Positions 8,193-17,059 of a stretch of 64,000 nt of DNA are shown here, piece after piece. Both the position numbers and the translations under genes were made by a program. Source of the stretch: Paracoccaceae bacterium (lineage in GTDB: Bacteria; Pseudomonadota; Alphaproteobacteria; Rhodobacterales; Rhodobacteraceae); NCBI GenBank assembly GCA_021741245.1, contig JAIOYF010000013.1, positions 1 through 64,000 of the forward strand, in the 5' to 3' direction. Every line of letters begins with the position of its first letter. The first letter of the stretch is position 1. The notes beneath the pieces were generated by a model that ran no database searches, was not told where the DNA came from, and saw only the letters and a list, made by a program, of their open reading frames with translations.

Positions 8193-9064
8193 CCGCCGTG
8201 ACCAACATTCCGGCCGATGCCCCCCTTCCACGCCGCCGCAGCCGGGTCTGGCAACGCTTGCGTGGCAACCCTTCGGCGCTGTTTGGCGGGGCCTTGGTGG
8301 GCTTTTTCCTGCTGATCGCCATCCTTGCGCCGATCTTGCCGCTGCCCGGCCCCGCTGCGACCGACTGGAATGCCATCCGCAAGGCCCCCTCAGTGGCCCA
8401 TTGGCTTGGCACGGACGAATTGGGCCGCGATGTGCTGTCGCGCATGGTCTGGGGGGCGCAGGCCTCGCTTCTGGCGGGGGTGGTGTCGGTGGCGATTGCC
8501 ATGGGTATCGGTATTCCGCTGGGGGTGATGGCGGGCTATGCGCGCGGCTGGACCGATGCCGTGATCTCACGCGTGACAGAGGCGCTTTTGGCAGCACCTT
8601 TCCTGATCCTTGCCATCGCGCTTGCGGCCTTTCTTGGCCCTTCGCTCACCAATGCGATGATCGCCATTGGTCTGTCGGCGATGCCCATCTTCATCCGTCT
8701 TGCACGCGGCCAGACGCTGCAGGTGATGACCGAAGATTACATGGAAAGCGCGCGTGCGGTTGGGCTGGGCCACGGTGTCATCATCTGGCGCTACATCATG
8801 CCCAATATCTTTCCGCCGCTTCTGGTGCAGGCAACCCTGGCCATCGCCACCGCCATTATCACCGAGGCGTCCTTGTCCTTTCTGGGCCTTGGCCAGCAAC
8901 CCCCGGCGCCGTCTTGGGGGTCGATGCTTAACACCGCCAAGGGCTTTCTCGAACAGGCCCCGTGGATGGCGCTTTGGCCCGGTGTGGCGATCTTTCTTGT
9001 CGTTCTCGGGTTTAACCTTTTGGGCGACGGTTTGCGCGACGCCCTTGATCCAAAGGGCTCCTGA
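8189..9064 (+). CDS. Peptide-type ABC permease (DppC/OppC-like)
   Basis: The 291-residue membrane protein has an N-terminal cytoplasmic segment, a first helix near 35-55 and the typical periplasmic LGTDELGRDVLSR motif. The EAA loop SARAVGLGHGVIIWRYIMPN contacts the ATPases. The end GDGLRDALDPKGS is standard. It is coupled to the preceding permease by an ATGA overlap. The enzyme gene follows after 61 bases with no terminator seen, so it probably shares the transcript. Confidence 0.92.
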   Translation: MTAVTNIPADAPLPRRRSRVWQRLRGNPSALFGGALVGFFLLIAILAPILPLPGPAATDWNAIRKAPSVAHWLGTDELGRDVLSRMVWGAQASLLAGVVSVAIAMGIGIPLGVMAGYARGWTDAVISRVTEALLAAPFLILAIALAAFLGPSLTNAMIAIGLSAMPIFIRLARGQTLQVMTEDYMESARAVGLGHGVIIWRYIMPNIFPPLLVQATLAIATAIITEASLSFLGLGQQPPAPSWGSMLNTAKGFLEQAPWMALWPGVAIFLVVLGFNLLGDGLRDALDPKGS

Positions 9065-9125
9065 CCCTTTCCTCATGTTCACATCCGGCCCATAGGGCAC
9101 CATCCCATCAGCAAGGCAGGCAACC

Positions 9126-10916
9126 ATGTCCTTCACGACGCGACCCGAAATCACCGGCACCTTTGGGGTTGCCACATCGACCCATTGGATCGCTTCGGCG
9201 GTGGGGATGGGTATTCTTGAACGCGGCGGCAATGCCTTTGATGCGGCCGTTGCCATGGGCATGGTTCTGACCGTGGTCGAACCACACCTGAACGGCCCCT
9301 TGGGCGATCTGCCCGCGCTGATCTGCCCGGCGGGGGCGGACGCGCCCACCGTGATCTGCGCCCAAGGCGTGGCCCCTGCGGGGGCAACGATTGCGCATTA
9401 CCGGGCCGAGGGGCTGGATATGATCCCCGGATCGGGTTTGCTTGCCACGGTCGTTCCGGGGGCTTTTGATGGCTGGATGCTGATGCTGCGCGATCATGGC
9501 AGCATGAGCTTTGCCGAGGTCATGGCCCCCGCGATCCATTACGCGGCCTTTGGCCATCCGGTCTTGCCCCGCGTTTGTGCCACCATTGCGGGCCTTGCCA
9601 CGTTCTTTGCCGAAGAATGGCCCACCTCTGCTGCCGTCTGGACGCCGGGCGGTTCTGCCCCCGCGCCGGGCAGTTTGTTTTGCAACCCCGATCTTGCCGC
9701 CACATGGCAGCGTCTGGTTGCCGAGGCCGAGGCGGTGACTGGCCGTGAGGCGCAGATCGAGGCTGCACGCAACGCCTTTTACCGGGGCTTTGTGGCCGAG
9801 GCGATTGGCCGTTATCTGGAAACCGCCGAAGTCATGGATGCCGCCGGGGGGCGCCGCAAGGGTGTGCTGACAGCCGATGATATGGCAAACTGGCAAGCCA
9901 CCTATGAGGCCCCGCTTTCGGTCGATTACAACGGCTGGACCGTTTACAAAACCGATGTCTGGGGGCAAGGGCCGACGCTTTTGCAATCCTTGCGGATCTT
10001 GGAGGGGACCGGGGTAGGTGACCTTGATCCCAACGGGGCAGAGTTTGTGCATCTGGTGACAGAGGCCATGAAACTCGCCTTTGCGGACCGCGAGGCCTAT
10101 TATGGCGACCCCGCCCATACAACCATCCCGACCGACACGCTGTTGTCGCATGATTACGCGGCCACACGGCGCGCCCTGATCGGCGAGCGGGCCTCTCTGA
10201 CGCAGCGGCCCGGTGTCATTCCGGGCTATGAGGCATGGGCACAAGCCGCTATTGCGCGGGGCGGTCTGGATACGCAGGCGGGCCCCGGTCCGGGCGCAGG
10301 CGAACCCACCATGGCACATCTGACCGAAAAGCGCGGCGATACAGTGCATATCGATGTGATCGACCGTTGGGGCAACATGGTCTCGGCCACCCCTTCGGGC
10401 GGCTGGCTGCAATCCTCGCCCATCATTCCGGGACTTGGGATGGCGCTTAACAGCCGCGCGCAGATGTTCTGGCTGGACCCTGACCTGCCCTCCTCGCTTG
10501 TGCCGGGGCGCAGGCCGCGCACGACGCTGTCGCCCTCGATGGCGGCCTATCAGGGGCGGCCCTGCCTTGCCTTTGGCACCCCCGGCGGTGACCAGCAGGA
10601 TCAGTGGCAGTTGGTCTATTTCCTGCGCCTCGTGCATCAGGGGCTGAATCTGCAAGAGGCGATTGACGCGCCCTTGTTCCACACCGCGCATTTTCAGGCG
10701 TCGTTCTATCCACGGGCAACCATTCCGGGACATCTGGTGATCGAACCCTCGGCGGGGGAGGCCACAATCGCCGCCCTGCGCGCAAAGGGCCACAATGTCG
10801 AAGTGGCCGAACCCTGGACCGTCGGTCGTCTGACGGCGGCGATGCGCGAAGAGAACGGTCTTTTGCGGGCCGCCGCCACACCGCGCCTGATGCAGGCCTA
10901 TGCCATTGGGCGGTAA
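9126..10916 (+). CDS. Gamma-glutamyltransferase-family (Ntn) enzyme
   Basis: The 596-residue protein matches the Ggt family: GMGILERGGNAFDAAVAMG near the start, the ENLYFQ-free autoprocessing region GDTVHIDVIDRWGNMVS with the candidate nucleophile Thr at about 406, and GRRPRTTLSPSMA further on. Classical Ggt has a Ser or Thr pair at this site (TTH); here it reads TVH, as in the acylase-like branch. No clear signal peptide is seen, so it probably acts in the cytoplasm on the imported compound, cleaving or transferring an acyl or gamma-glutamyl group. It is placed directly after the importer genes. Confidence 0.85.
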   Translation: MSFTTRPEITGTFGVATSTHWIASAVGMGILERGGNAFDAAVAMGMVLTVVEPHLNGPLGDLPALICPAGADAPTVICAQGVAPAGATIAHYRAEGLDMIPGSGLLATVVPGAFDGWMLMLRDHGSMSFAEVMAPAIHYAAFGHPVLPRVCATIAGLATFFAEEWPTSAAVWTPGGSAPAPGSLFCNPDLAATWQRLVAEAEAVTGREAQIEAARNAFYRGFVAEAIGRYLETAEVMDAAGGRRKGVLTADDMANWQATYEAPLSVDYNGWTVYKTDVWGQGPTLLQSLRILEGTGVGDLDPNGAEFVHLVTEAMKLAFADREAYYGDPAHTTIPTDTLLSHDYAATRRALIGERASLTQRPGVIPGYEAWAQAAIARGGLDTQAGPGPGAGEPTMAHLTEKRGDTVHIDVIDRWGNMVSATPSGGWLQSSPIIPGLGMALNSRAQMFWLDPDLPSSLVPGRRPRTTLSPSMAAYQGRPCLAFGTPGGDQQDQWQLVYFLRLVHQGLNLQEAIDAPLFHTAHFQASFYPRATIPGHLVIEPSAGEATIAALRAKGHNVEVAEPWTVGRLTAAMREENGLLRAAATPRLMQAYAIGR

Positions 10917-10927
10917 GGAGACGTGTC

Positions 10928-11686
10928 GTGACCTATTCCATCGTTGCCCTTGATCCTTCCACCGGCCATCTGGGCGTGGCCGTCGCCAGTCGCTTTTTTG
11001 CCGTGGGGGCGCTGGTTCCGCATATCCGGGGCGGCAAGGGTGCGGTCGCCACTCAGGCCTTTGTCAGCCCGGTCTGGGGTCTGGAGGCGGCCGCGCGTCT
11101 GGCGCAAGACGAGGCACCAGAGGATATCGTCGCCGATTTCCTGGCGCGCGATGGGGGGGCGGCGCAGAGACAACTGCACATGATCGACAGCCAAGGCCAT
11201 ATCGCGGCCCATACGGGGGCGGCCTGCATCGATTGGGCAGGCCACGCTTCCGCGCCGGGTGTATCGGTCGCCGGCAATATGTTGGCGGGCGAGGCGGTGA
11301 TCACCCAAACCCTTTTTGCCTATTTGGCGCACATGGACCTTCCTTTGGTTGAACGGCTGATGACGGCGATGGAGGCGGGGGCTGCCGCAGGCGGGGACAA
11401 GCGCGGCACACAATCCGCGGCCCTGTGCATTCACCGCAGCGAAGATTACCCATGGCTTGATATCCGCGCCGATGACCACCCCGATCCGCTGGCGGAACTG
11501 CGTCGCCTGTATGACGTGGCGCAAGAGCGCTTCTTGCACGTGGCGGATGTGATGCCGACGCGGGCGAATTTCTCGGGGCTGACCGACCGCAGCGGAATTG
11601 ATGCCGCAATCCGGACCGAGGAAGACCGCCGCCACGCGGCTGGCATCCGCTCACGCTCCTTTGCCACCGTCCTTGCCCAAAACTGA
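10928..11686 (+). CDS. DUF1028 protein (putative Ntn hydrolase)
   Basis: The 252-residue protein starts with a GTG at 10928. The DUF1028 N-terminus TYSIVALDPSTGHLGVAVASR is clear, as is the glycine-rich GKGAVATQAF region. DUF1028 proteins have an Ntn-hydrolase-like fold and frequently neighbour peptide or nucleobase catabolism genes, but their reaction is not established. Only 11 bases separate it from the Ggt-like gene, so the two probably act in sequence on the transported substrate. Confidence 0.88.
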   Translation: MTYSIVALDPSTGHLGVAVASRFFAVGALVPHIRGGKGAVATQAFVSPVWGLEAAARLAQDEAPEDIVADFLARDGGAAQRQLHMIDSQGHIAAHTGAACIDWAGHASAPGVSVAGNMLAGEAVITQTLFAYLAHMDLPLVERLMTAMEAGAAAGGDKRGTQSAALCIHRSEDYPWLDIRADDHPDPLAELRRLYDVAQERFLHVADVMPTRANFSGLTDRSGIDAAIRTEEDRRHAAGIRSRSFATVLAQN

Positions 11687-11783
11687 AAGCGCATATGCTG
11701 CGGGCAAAGACATCTGACAGGTGCCCGAAATATGGGCAGCCGTGAAACAACCGGCGCCAGAATGGGGAAAGGTATGCCCATGC

Positions 11784-11914
11784 TTGACACTGGCCCCGGA
11801 ACTTGCACTCTCTGTTACAAATACCGGCCAACGCGCCGGATGGCATCCGAGCCCTGTCCTTGACCAGCTTTGCTGGATCCGGGGCGGGGCTTATTTCGTT
11901 TTGGGGGATGGGGC
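11784..11914 (+). promoter_or_regulatory. Candidate promoter and structured leader of the amide operon
   Basis: A TTGACA box stands at 11784-11789. The leader contains a hairpin CCGGC-CAACGC-GCCGG (11824-11839) with a six-base loop. A second, larger structure (about 11850-11891) has an inner CCAGC-TTT-GCTGG stem and outer AGCCC/GGGCT arms, followed by TTATTTCGTTTT. This is what an antitermination leader for an ANTAR protein should look like, and an AmiR-like gene follows. The loops do not show the published ANTAR consensus clearly, so the assignment is tentative. Confidence 0.4.
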
Positions 11915-13003
11915 ATGCGCCGCCGCATAGAGATCGGCCTGCTATATTCGCGTGAGGGCAGCTATGCCCTGCTGTCGGAGGCGTGCCGTACTGGCGCGCT
12001 TTCGGCGATGGCCGAGGTCAACGCCGACCCCGCTGCCGCATTGGAACTGATCCCGGTTGAGCGTGACCCGCGTGGCAACGTTGATCTTTACGGCCCGCTG
12101 TGCGCCGAGATCTTGCGCGACACCTCTGCCCGCCACGTTGTGGGCTGCATCACCTCTTCCAGCCGCAAAGAAGTGATCCCGACGCTGGAAAAGGCGGGGG
12201 GCACCCTGTGGTATGCCTGCCCCTATGAGGGATTCGAGGCCTCCGACCGTGTGGTCTATACCCACGCATGCCCCAACCAACATTTGCTGCCGCTGCTGGA
12301 TTGGACCTTTCCCCGCTTTGGGCGGCGCGGCTATCTGACCGGATCAAATTACATCTGGGGATGGGAGATCGGGCGTGTGGCCCGCGATGTGATAGGCGCG
12401 TCAGGTGGCACCGTGGTGGGAGAGCGGTTTTTGCCCATCGGCGATACCGATGTTGGCCGCATCATCGAAGAAGTCCGCGCCACGCGCCCCGATTTCGTCC
12501 TCAATTCGCTGATCGGCCCCTCATCCTATGAATTTCTGCGGGCCTATGCCGCCCTTGGCCTGCAAGATTCGCATTTCACCGCCGCCCGTTGCCCGGTTCT
12601 GTCCTGTAACCTGACGGAATGTGAATTTGACGCAATCGGTCCCGCCGCCGAGGGGGTGATTTCCGCAGGGCCCTATTTCCGTCAACCGGGGCCCGGACGG
12701 GCCTTTGGTTCGTCCTTCGAGGCCGCTGCCCATGGGGCGGTGCGCACGCTGGCCGCGCTTTTGTCGCACGCGGGGAGCAAAGATCACGTCACGACGGCCG
12801 ATCTTTTGGCAAGCCCCGCCGCCACGCCCTGCCGGATTGATCCAGAAACCCACCACACCACCTTGCCCGTCTTGATCGCGCAGGTGCAGGGTGGTGCTTT
12901 CCATATCCTTGATCGCCGCGAGGATGTTGCCGCCGATCCCTACCTGTCACGCCGGGATCGCAGACCTGCCCAAAGTCGCCCCACCCTTGCGGTGGTGAAA
13001 TGA
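11915..13003 (+). CDS. AmiC-like amide-sensing binding protein
   Basis: The 362-residue protein starts RRRIEIGLLYSREGSYALL and continues as a type I periplasmic-binding fold (Peripla_BP_5), like AmiC of Pseudomonas and UrtA-type receptors. There is no signal peptide, which fits a cytoplasmic sensor rather than a transport receptor. AmiC holds AmiR inactive until an amide binds. GGGGGATGGGG precedes the ATG at 11915. The stop overlaps the AmiR-like start by 4 bases, matching the amiC-amiR order known from amidase operons. Confidence 0.85.
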   Translation: MRRRIEIGLLYSREGSYALLSEACRTGALSAMAEVNADPAAALELIPVERDPRGNVDLYGPLCAEILRDTSARHVVGCITSSSRKEVIPTLEKAGGTLWYACPYEGFEASDRVVYTHACPNQHLLPLLDWTFPRFGRRGYLTGSNYIWGWEIGRVARDVIGASGGTVVGERFLPIGDTDVGRIIEEVRATRPDFVLNSLIGPSSYEFLRAYAALGLQDSHFTAARCPVLSCNLTECEFDAIGPAAEGVISAGPYFRQPGPGRAFGSSFEAAAHGAVRTLAALLSHAGSKDHVTTADLLASPAATPCRIDPETHHTTLPVLIAQVQGGAFHILDRREDVAADPYLSRRDRRPAQSRPTLAVVK

Positions 13004-13623
13004 AGCGCCGTTTGCATGTGCCAGACCTTGGCGGGGCGCGGGCGGTGATCTTGCACCGCCCCCATCCGACGGTGCAGGCGCTGACCCGCCAGCTTGCCGC
13101 CATCGGGCTTGAGGTGGCCGAGCATTGGCCCGATCTTGGGCCGGGCGTTCTGGGGGCAGATTACGTGTTTTACGATGCCGACATGGGCCATGAAGGGCAG
13201 TTTCCATGGGCCCCCGGTGCGGCACCCATGCCCATGATTGCCCTGATCGGGTCCGAGGCACCGGGGCGCATCGAATGGGCGCTGACCCAAGGGGCGGATG
13301 CGCAGTTGCTCAAGCCTGTTGGCGACAATGGCGTGTTTTCGGCGCTGTTGATCGCCCGGCAGGCGTTTGAGGCACGACGCGCCCTTGCGGCCGAAATTGC
13401 CGACCTGCGCGCGCGTCTGGCCGAACGGCAAACCGTCGTGCGGGCTGTGACGCTTTTGGCCGCGCGGGGGCTGACCGAGGATGCGGCCTTTGCCCAGCTT
13501 CGCCAGCTTGCCATGGCCGGGCGCGAAACCATCGAGGCGGCGGCGCAAAGGATCGTGGCCCGCCACACCGGGACGCATAGCATGGACGACGGGGGGCGCA
13601 ATGACCGACGCAAGCCTTCCTAA
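13000..13623 (+). CDS. AmiR-like ANTAR antitermination regulator
   Basis: The 207-residue protein has an N-terminal response-regulator-like domain (about 15-125) that lacks a clear phosphoacceptor pattern (YDADMGHEG in its place). A coiled-coil linker (about 128-145) and a C-terminal ANTAR three-helix bundle (about 148-190, with LTEDAAFAQLRQLAMAGRET) follow. ANTAR proteins bind leader RNA and prevent termination. Pairing with the AmiC-like gene upstream and a terminator-like leader at 11850-11902 supports an Ami-type switch. It overlaps the permease gene by 23 bases. Confidence 0.85.
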   Translation: MKRRLHVPDLGGARAVILHRPHPTVQALTRQLAAIGLEVAEHWPDLGPGVLGADYVFYDADMGHEGQFPWAPGAAPMPMIALIGSEAPGRIEWALTQGADAQLLKPVGDNGVFSALLIARQAFEARRALAAEIADLRARLAERQTVVRAVTLLAARGLTEDAAFAQLRQLAMAGRETIEAAAQRIVARHTGTHSMDDGGRNDRRKPS

Positions 13624-14485
13624 GATCGCGGCCCCGCGTGGGGCACTGGCCCGGCTGATGCGGCGCAAGCTGGCACTGTTTGGCATCGCGCTGATCGTGC
13701 TGACGGTCGGTGCGGCCATTGCCGCGCCATGGCTGACCAGCTATGCGCCGCAAGAGCAGATGTTTGACGGCCTGACGATTGAGGGGGCACCCCTGCCGCC
13801 CGGGGATGCCTTTGTTCTGGGAACCGATCTGCTGGGCCGCGATCTGTTCAGCCGCATCCTTTACGGCGCGCGGACATCCCTGATCATCGGGGTCGTGGCC
13901 AATGGTCTGGCGCTTGTCATCGGCACCCTTGTCGGTGTGACGGCTGGGTATTTCCGGGGCTGGATCGGCACCGTGCTGATGCGCTTTACCGACCTTATGA
14001 TGGCGTTTCCGGCGCTGTTGCTGGCGATCTGTCTTGCCGCGATCTTTCAGCCATCGCTGTGGATCGTGGCCATGGTGATTGCACTGGTCAATTGGGTGCA
14101 AACGGCGCGTGTGCTTTACACCGAGACGACGTCTTTGGCCGAGCGCGAGTTCATCGCGGCGGAGCGGACGCTGGGCGCGGGTCACGGGCGCATCTTGTTC
14201 TTGCACATCTTGCCGCATCTGGTGCCCACCATCATCGTCTGGGGCACGCTGGGCATCTCAACCACGGTGCTGCTGGAGGCGACGTTGAGCTTTCTGGGCG
14301 TCGGTGTGCAGCCGCCAACCCCGTCTTGGGGCAATATCATCTTTGAAAATCAGACCTACTTTCAATCCGCCCCTTGGCTTGTGTTCTTTCCCGGTGCCGC
14401 GATCCTTGTTCTGGCGCTTGCCTTCAACCTTGTGGGCGATGCGCTGCGCGATGTGCTGGACCCGACGCAAAGGGGGCGCGACTGA
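13601..14485 (+). CDS. Peptide-type ABC permease (OppC/DppC-like)
   Basis: The 294-residue inner-membrane protein has the DppC pattern: basic N-terminus, first helix near 30-50, LGTDLLGRDLFSR motif, EAA loop AAERTLGAGHGRILFLHILP and the ending GDALRDVLDP. GGGGGG lies upstream of the ATG at 13601, within the end of the regulator gene; the longer frame from 13481 has no family support. In this operon the C-type permease precedes the B-type one, the reverse of the first importer. Confidence 0.92.
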   Translation: MTDASLPKIAAPRGALARLMRRKLALFGIALIVLTVGAAIAAPWLTSYAPQEQMFDGLTIEGAPLPPGDAFVLGTDLLGRDLFSRILYGARTSLIIGVVANGLALVIGTLVGVTAGYFRGWIGTVLMRFTDLMMAFPALLLAICLAAIFQPSLWIVAMVIALVNWVQTARVLYTETTSLAEREFIAAERTLGAGHGRILFLHILPHLVPTIIVWGTLGISTTVLLEATLSFLGVGVQPPTPSWGNIIFENQTYFQSAPWLVFFPGAAILVLALAFNLVGDALRDVLDPTQRGRD

Positions 14486-15405
14486 TGGCTGCCTATATCT
14501 TGCGTCGCCTTGTGCAGTCCGCTCTGATCTTGCTTGGGGTGTCTTTCATCACCTTTTTCTTGCTGTACGTTCTGCCCGCCGATCCGGTGCGCCAGATTGC
14601 GGGGCGGTCGGCCACGGCGCAAACGGTCGAGAATATTCGTCAGCAGTTGGGCTTGGACCAGCCGTTTCTGGTGCAATACTGGCGCTACCTTTCGGGGTTG
14701 GTGCAGGGGGATTTCGGCCGCTCTTACCTGCAAAAATCCGAGGTGTCCGTTCTGATCGCAGCGCGGCTGCCAGCATCGCTTTTGCTGATGGCGGGTGCCA
14801 TCTTTTGTGAGCTGGTTTTGGGCCTGACCATGGGCATCATCGCGGCTTTGCGCCGTGGCACTGCCATTGACCAATCACTGATGATCGCCTCTTTCGTGGG
14901 GGTGTCGGCCCCGCAATTCGTGGTGGGTCTGCTGCTCCTTTATGTCTTTGCGGTGCAGCTTGGCTGGTTCCCGATTGGCGGCTATGGCACGCTTGCGCAT
15001 CTGGTTCTGCCCTCTGCCACGTTGGGCATTCTTGGGGCAGGTTGGTACAGCCGGATGATGCGCTCCTCAATGGTCGAGGTCTTGCGCCAAGACTATATCC
15101 GCACGGCCCGCGCCAAGGGACTTGCCCGCCGCCGCATCTTGCTGCGCCATGCTTTGCCCAATGCGATTTTGCCCATCATTGCCATGATCGGCATCGATAT
15201 CGGCATTTTCATGGGCGGGATCGTGGTGGTCGAATCCGTGTTTGGCTGGCCCGGCATCGGGCAACTGGCTTGGCAGGCGATTCAGCGTGTCGACATCCCC
15301 ATCATCATGGGCGTCACGCTTGTGTCCGCCTGCGCCATCGTGCTGGGCAATCTGCTGGCCGATCTTGTTACCCCGTTTATCGACCCGCGCATCAAGGTGC
15401 GCTGA
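14485..15405 (+). CDS. Peptide-type ABC permease (OppB/DppB-like)
   Basis: The 306-residue membrane protein starts AAYILRRLVQSALILLGVSF and has the DppB motifs: VLPADPVRQIAG after the first helix, LGLDQPFLVQYWRYL, EAA loop ARAKGLARRRILLRHALPNA, and an end reading DPRIKVR. TGATG joins it to the previous gene (1-base overlap). It pairs with the OppC-like permease to form the channel of the amide-operon importer. Confidence 0.92.
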   Translation: MAAYILRRLVQSALILLGVSFITFFLLYVLPADPVRQIAGRSATAQTVENIRQQLGLDQPFLVQYWRYLSGLVQGDFGRSYLQKSEVSVLIAARLPASLLLMAGAIFCELVLGLTMGIIAALRRGTAIDQSLMIASFVGVSAPQFVVGLLLLYVFAVQLGWFPIGGYGTLAHLVLPSATLGILGAGWYSRMMRSSMVEVLRQDYIRTARAKGLARRRILLRHALPNAILPIIAMIGIDIGIFMGGIVVVESVFGWPGIGQLAWQAIQRVDIPIIMGVTLVSACAIVLGNLLADLVTPFIDPRIKVR

Positions 15406-15435
15406 GAAACTTTAACCAACCAACAGGAGAGAGCG

Positions 15436-17058
15436 ATGAAATCCCTTCTTGCTACCACCGCACTGGCGCTGACCCTTGCGCTGCCCGTCGCGGCCCAAGA
15501 CTATACGCCTGACCCGAATGCCAAGGCTGGCGGCGGTATCGTCGTGACCTACAAGGACGACGTGGCCACGCTTGATCCGGCCATTGGCTATGACTGGCAA
15601 AACTGGTCCATGATCAAATCACTGTTCGACGGGCTGATGGATTATGTCCCCGGCACCACCGAACTGCGCCCCGGTCTGGCCGAAAGCTATACGATTTCAG
15701 AAGACGGCATGACCTTTACCTTCGTGCTGCGGCCCGGCGTAAAGTTCCACAATGGGCGTGAGATGACGGCGGAGGATGTGAAATATTCGCTCGACCGAGT
15801 CACAAACCCTGCCACCCAGTCGCCCGGCGCGGGCTTTTTCGGCTCCATCCTGGGCTATGACGCGATGGCGGGCGGCTCTGCCACCACGCTTGACGGGGTC
15901 ACTGTGGTTGATCCGTTGACCGTGCAGATCACGCTCAGCCGTCCTGATGCCACCTTCTTGCATGTCATGGCGCTCAACTTTGCATCGGTCGTGCCTAAAG
16001 AGGCGGTCGAGGCTGCAGGGGACGATTTTGGCAAGCAACCCGTGGGCACAGGCGCCTTCAAGCTTGAGGAATGGACACTGGGCCAACGCCTTGTCTTTGC
16101 CAAGAACGCCGATTACTGGCGCGCCGGTGTTCCTTATCTTGACACGGTGACCTTCGAGGTTGGCCAAGAGCCCATCGTCGCCCTGTTGCGCTTGCAAAAC
16201 GGCGAAGTTGACGTCCCCGGCGATGGCATCCCGCCCGCCAAATTCACCGAAGTCATGGGCAACCCGGAAGAGGCCGCCCGCGTGGTCGAAGGTGGTCAGT
16301 TGCAGACCGGCTACATCACGCTCAACGTGACCATGCCGCCCTTTGACAAGGTCGAAGTCCGTCAGGCCGTGAACATGGCGATCAACAAGGACCGGATCGT
16401 GCAGATCATCAACGGCCGCGCCGTGCCTGCCACCCAGCCGCTGCCCCCGTCGATGCCGGGTTACACTGAAGGCTACGCTGGTTACCCCTTTGATCCCGCC
16501 AAGGCCAAAGAAATGCTGGCCGCAGCAGGGTTGCCCGATGGGTTCGAAACCGAATTGTTCGTGATGAACACCGATCCAAACCCCCGCATTGCCCAAGCCA
16601 TCCAGCAAGACCTTGCCGGCATCGGGATCAAGGCGTCGATCCAAAGCCTTGCACAGGCCAATGTGATCGAGGCGGGCGGCAATGGCTCGGCCCCGATGAT
16701 CTGGTCGGGCGGCATGGCGTGGATTGCAGACTTCCCCGATCCGTCAAACTTCTACGGCCCGATCCTTGGCTGTGCTGGTGCGGTCGAAGGCGGCTGGAAC
16801 TGGTCGAAATACTGTAACGTAACGCTTGATGAAGAGGCGACGGCCGCCGACAGCATGACCGATCCTGCCAAGGTGGCGGACCGTATGGCCATGTGGTCGG
16901 ACGTCTACACCAAGGTCATGGCAGACGCGCCTTGGGTGCCGGTGTTCAACGAACAGCGCTATACGATGAAATCGGCGCGCATGGGCGGGGCGGATGCCTT
17001 GTTCGTCGATCCGGTCTCGATTCCGGTCAACTATGACTACGTCTACGTGACCGACTGA
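15436..17058 (+). CDS. Periplasmic binding protein (SBP_bac_5)
   Basis: The 540-residue protein has a signal peptide (MKSLLATTALALTLALPVAA, cleavage before QDY) and the SBP_bac_5 fold, including GGGIVVTYKDDVATLDPA, MTAEDVKYSLDRV and FAKNADYWRAGVPYLDTVTF. AGGAGAG precedes the start. The transport partners on both sides and the acetamidase one base downstream suggest an amide-bearing ligand, possibly an N-acylated small molecule rather than a peptide; the sequence alone does not tell. Confidence 0.9.
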   Translation: MKSLLATTALALTLALPVAAQDYTPDPNAKAGGGIVVTYKDDVATLDPAIGYDWQNWSMIKSLFDGLMDYVPGTTELRPGLAESYTISEDGMTFTFVLRPGVKFHNGREMTAEDVKYSLDRVTNPATQSPGAGFFGSILGYDAMAGGSATTLDGVTVVDPLTVQITLSRPDATFLHVMALNFASVVPKEAVEAAGDDFGKQPVGTGAFKLEEWTLGQRLVFAKNADYWRAGVPYLDTVTFEVGQEPIVALLRLQNGEVDVPGDGIPPAKFTEVMGNPEEAARVVEGGQLQTGYITLNVTMPPFDKVEVRQAVNMAINKDRIVQIINGRAVPATQPLPPSMPGYTEGYAGYPFDPAKAKEMLAAAGLPDGFETELFVMNTDPNPRIAQAIQQDLAGIGIKASIQSLAQANVIEAGGNGSAPMIWSGGMAWIADFPDPSNFYGPILGCAGAVEGGWNWSKYCNVTLDEEATAADSMTDPAKVADRMAMWSDVYTKVMADAPWVPVFNEQRYTMKSARMGGADALFVDPVSIPVNYDYVYVTD

Positions 17059-17059
17059 C

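Noticed and set aside
11824-11839. Hexaloop hairpin as a proven ANTAR target
   Set aside because: The loop CAACGC does not fit the A1/G4 consensus I recall, and a second matching hairpin could not be placed, so only a tentative leader is reported.
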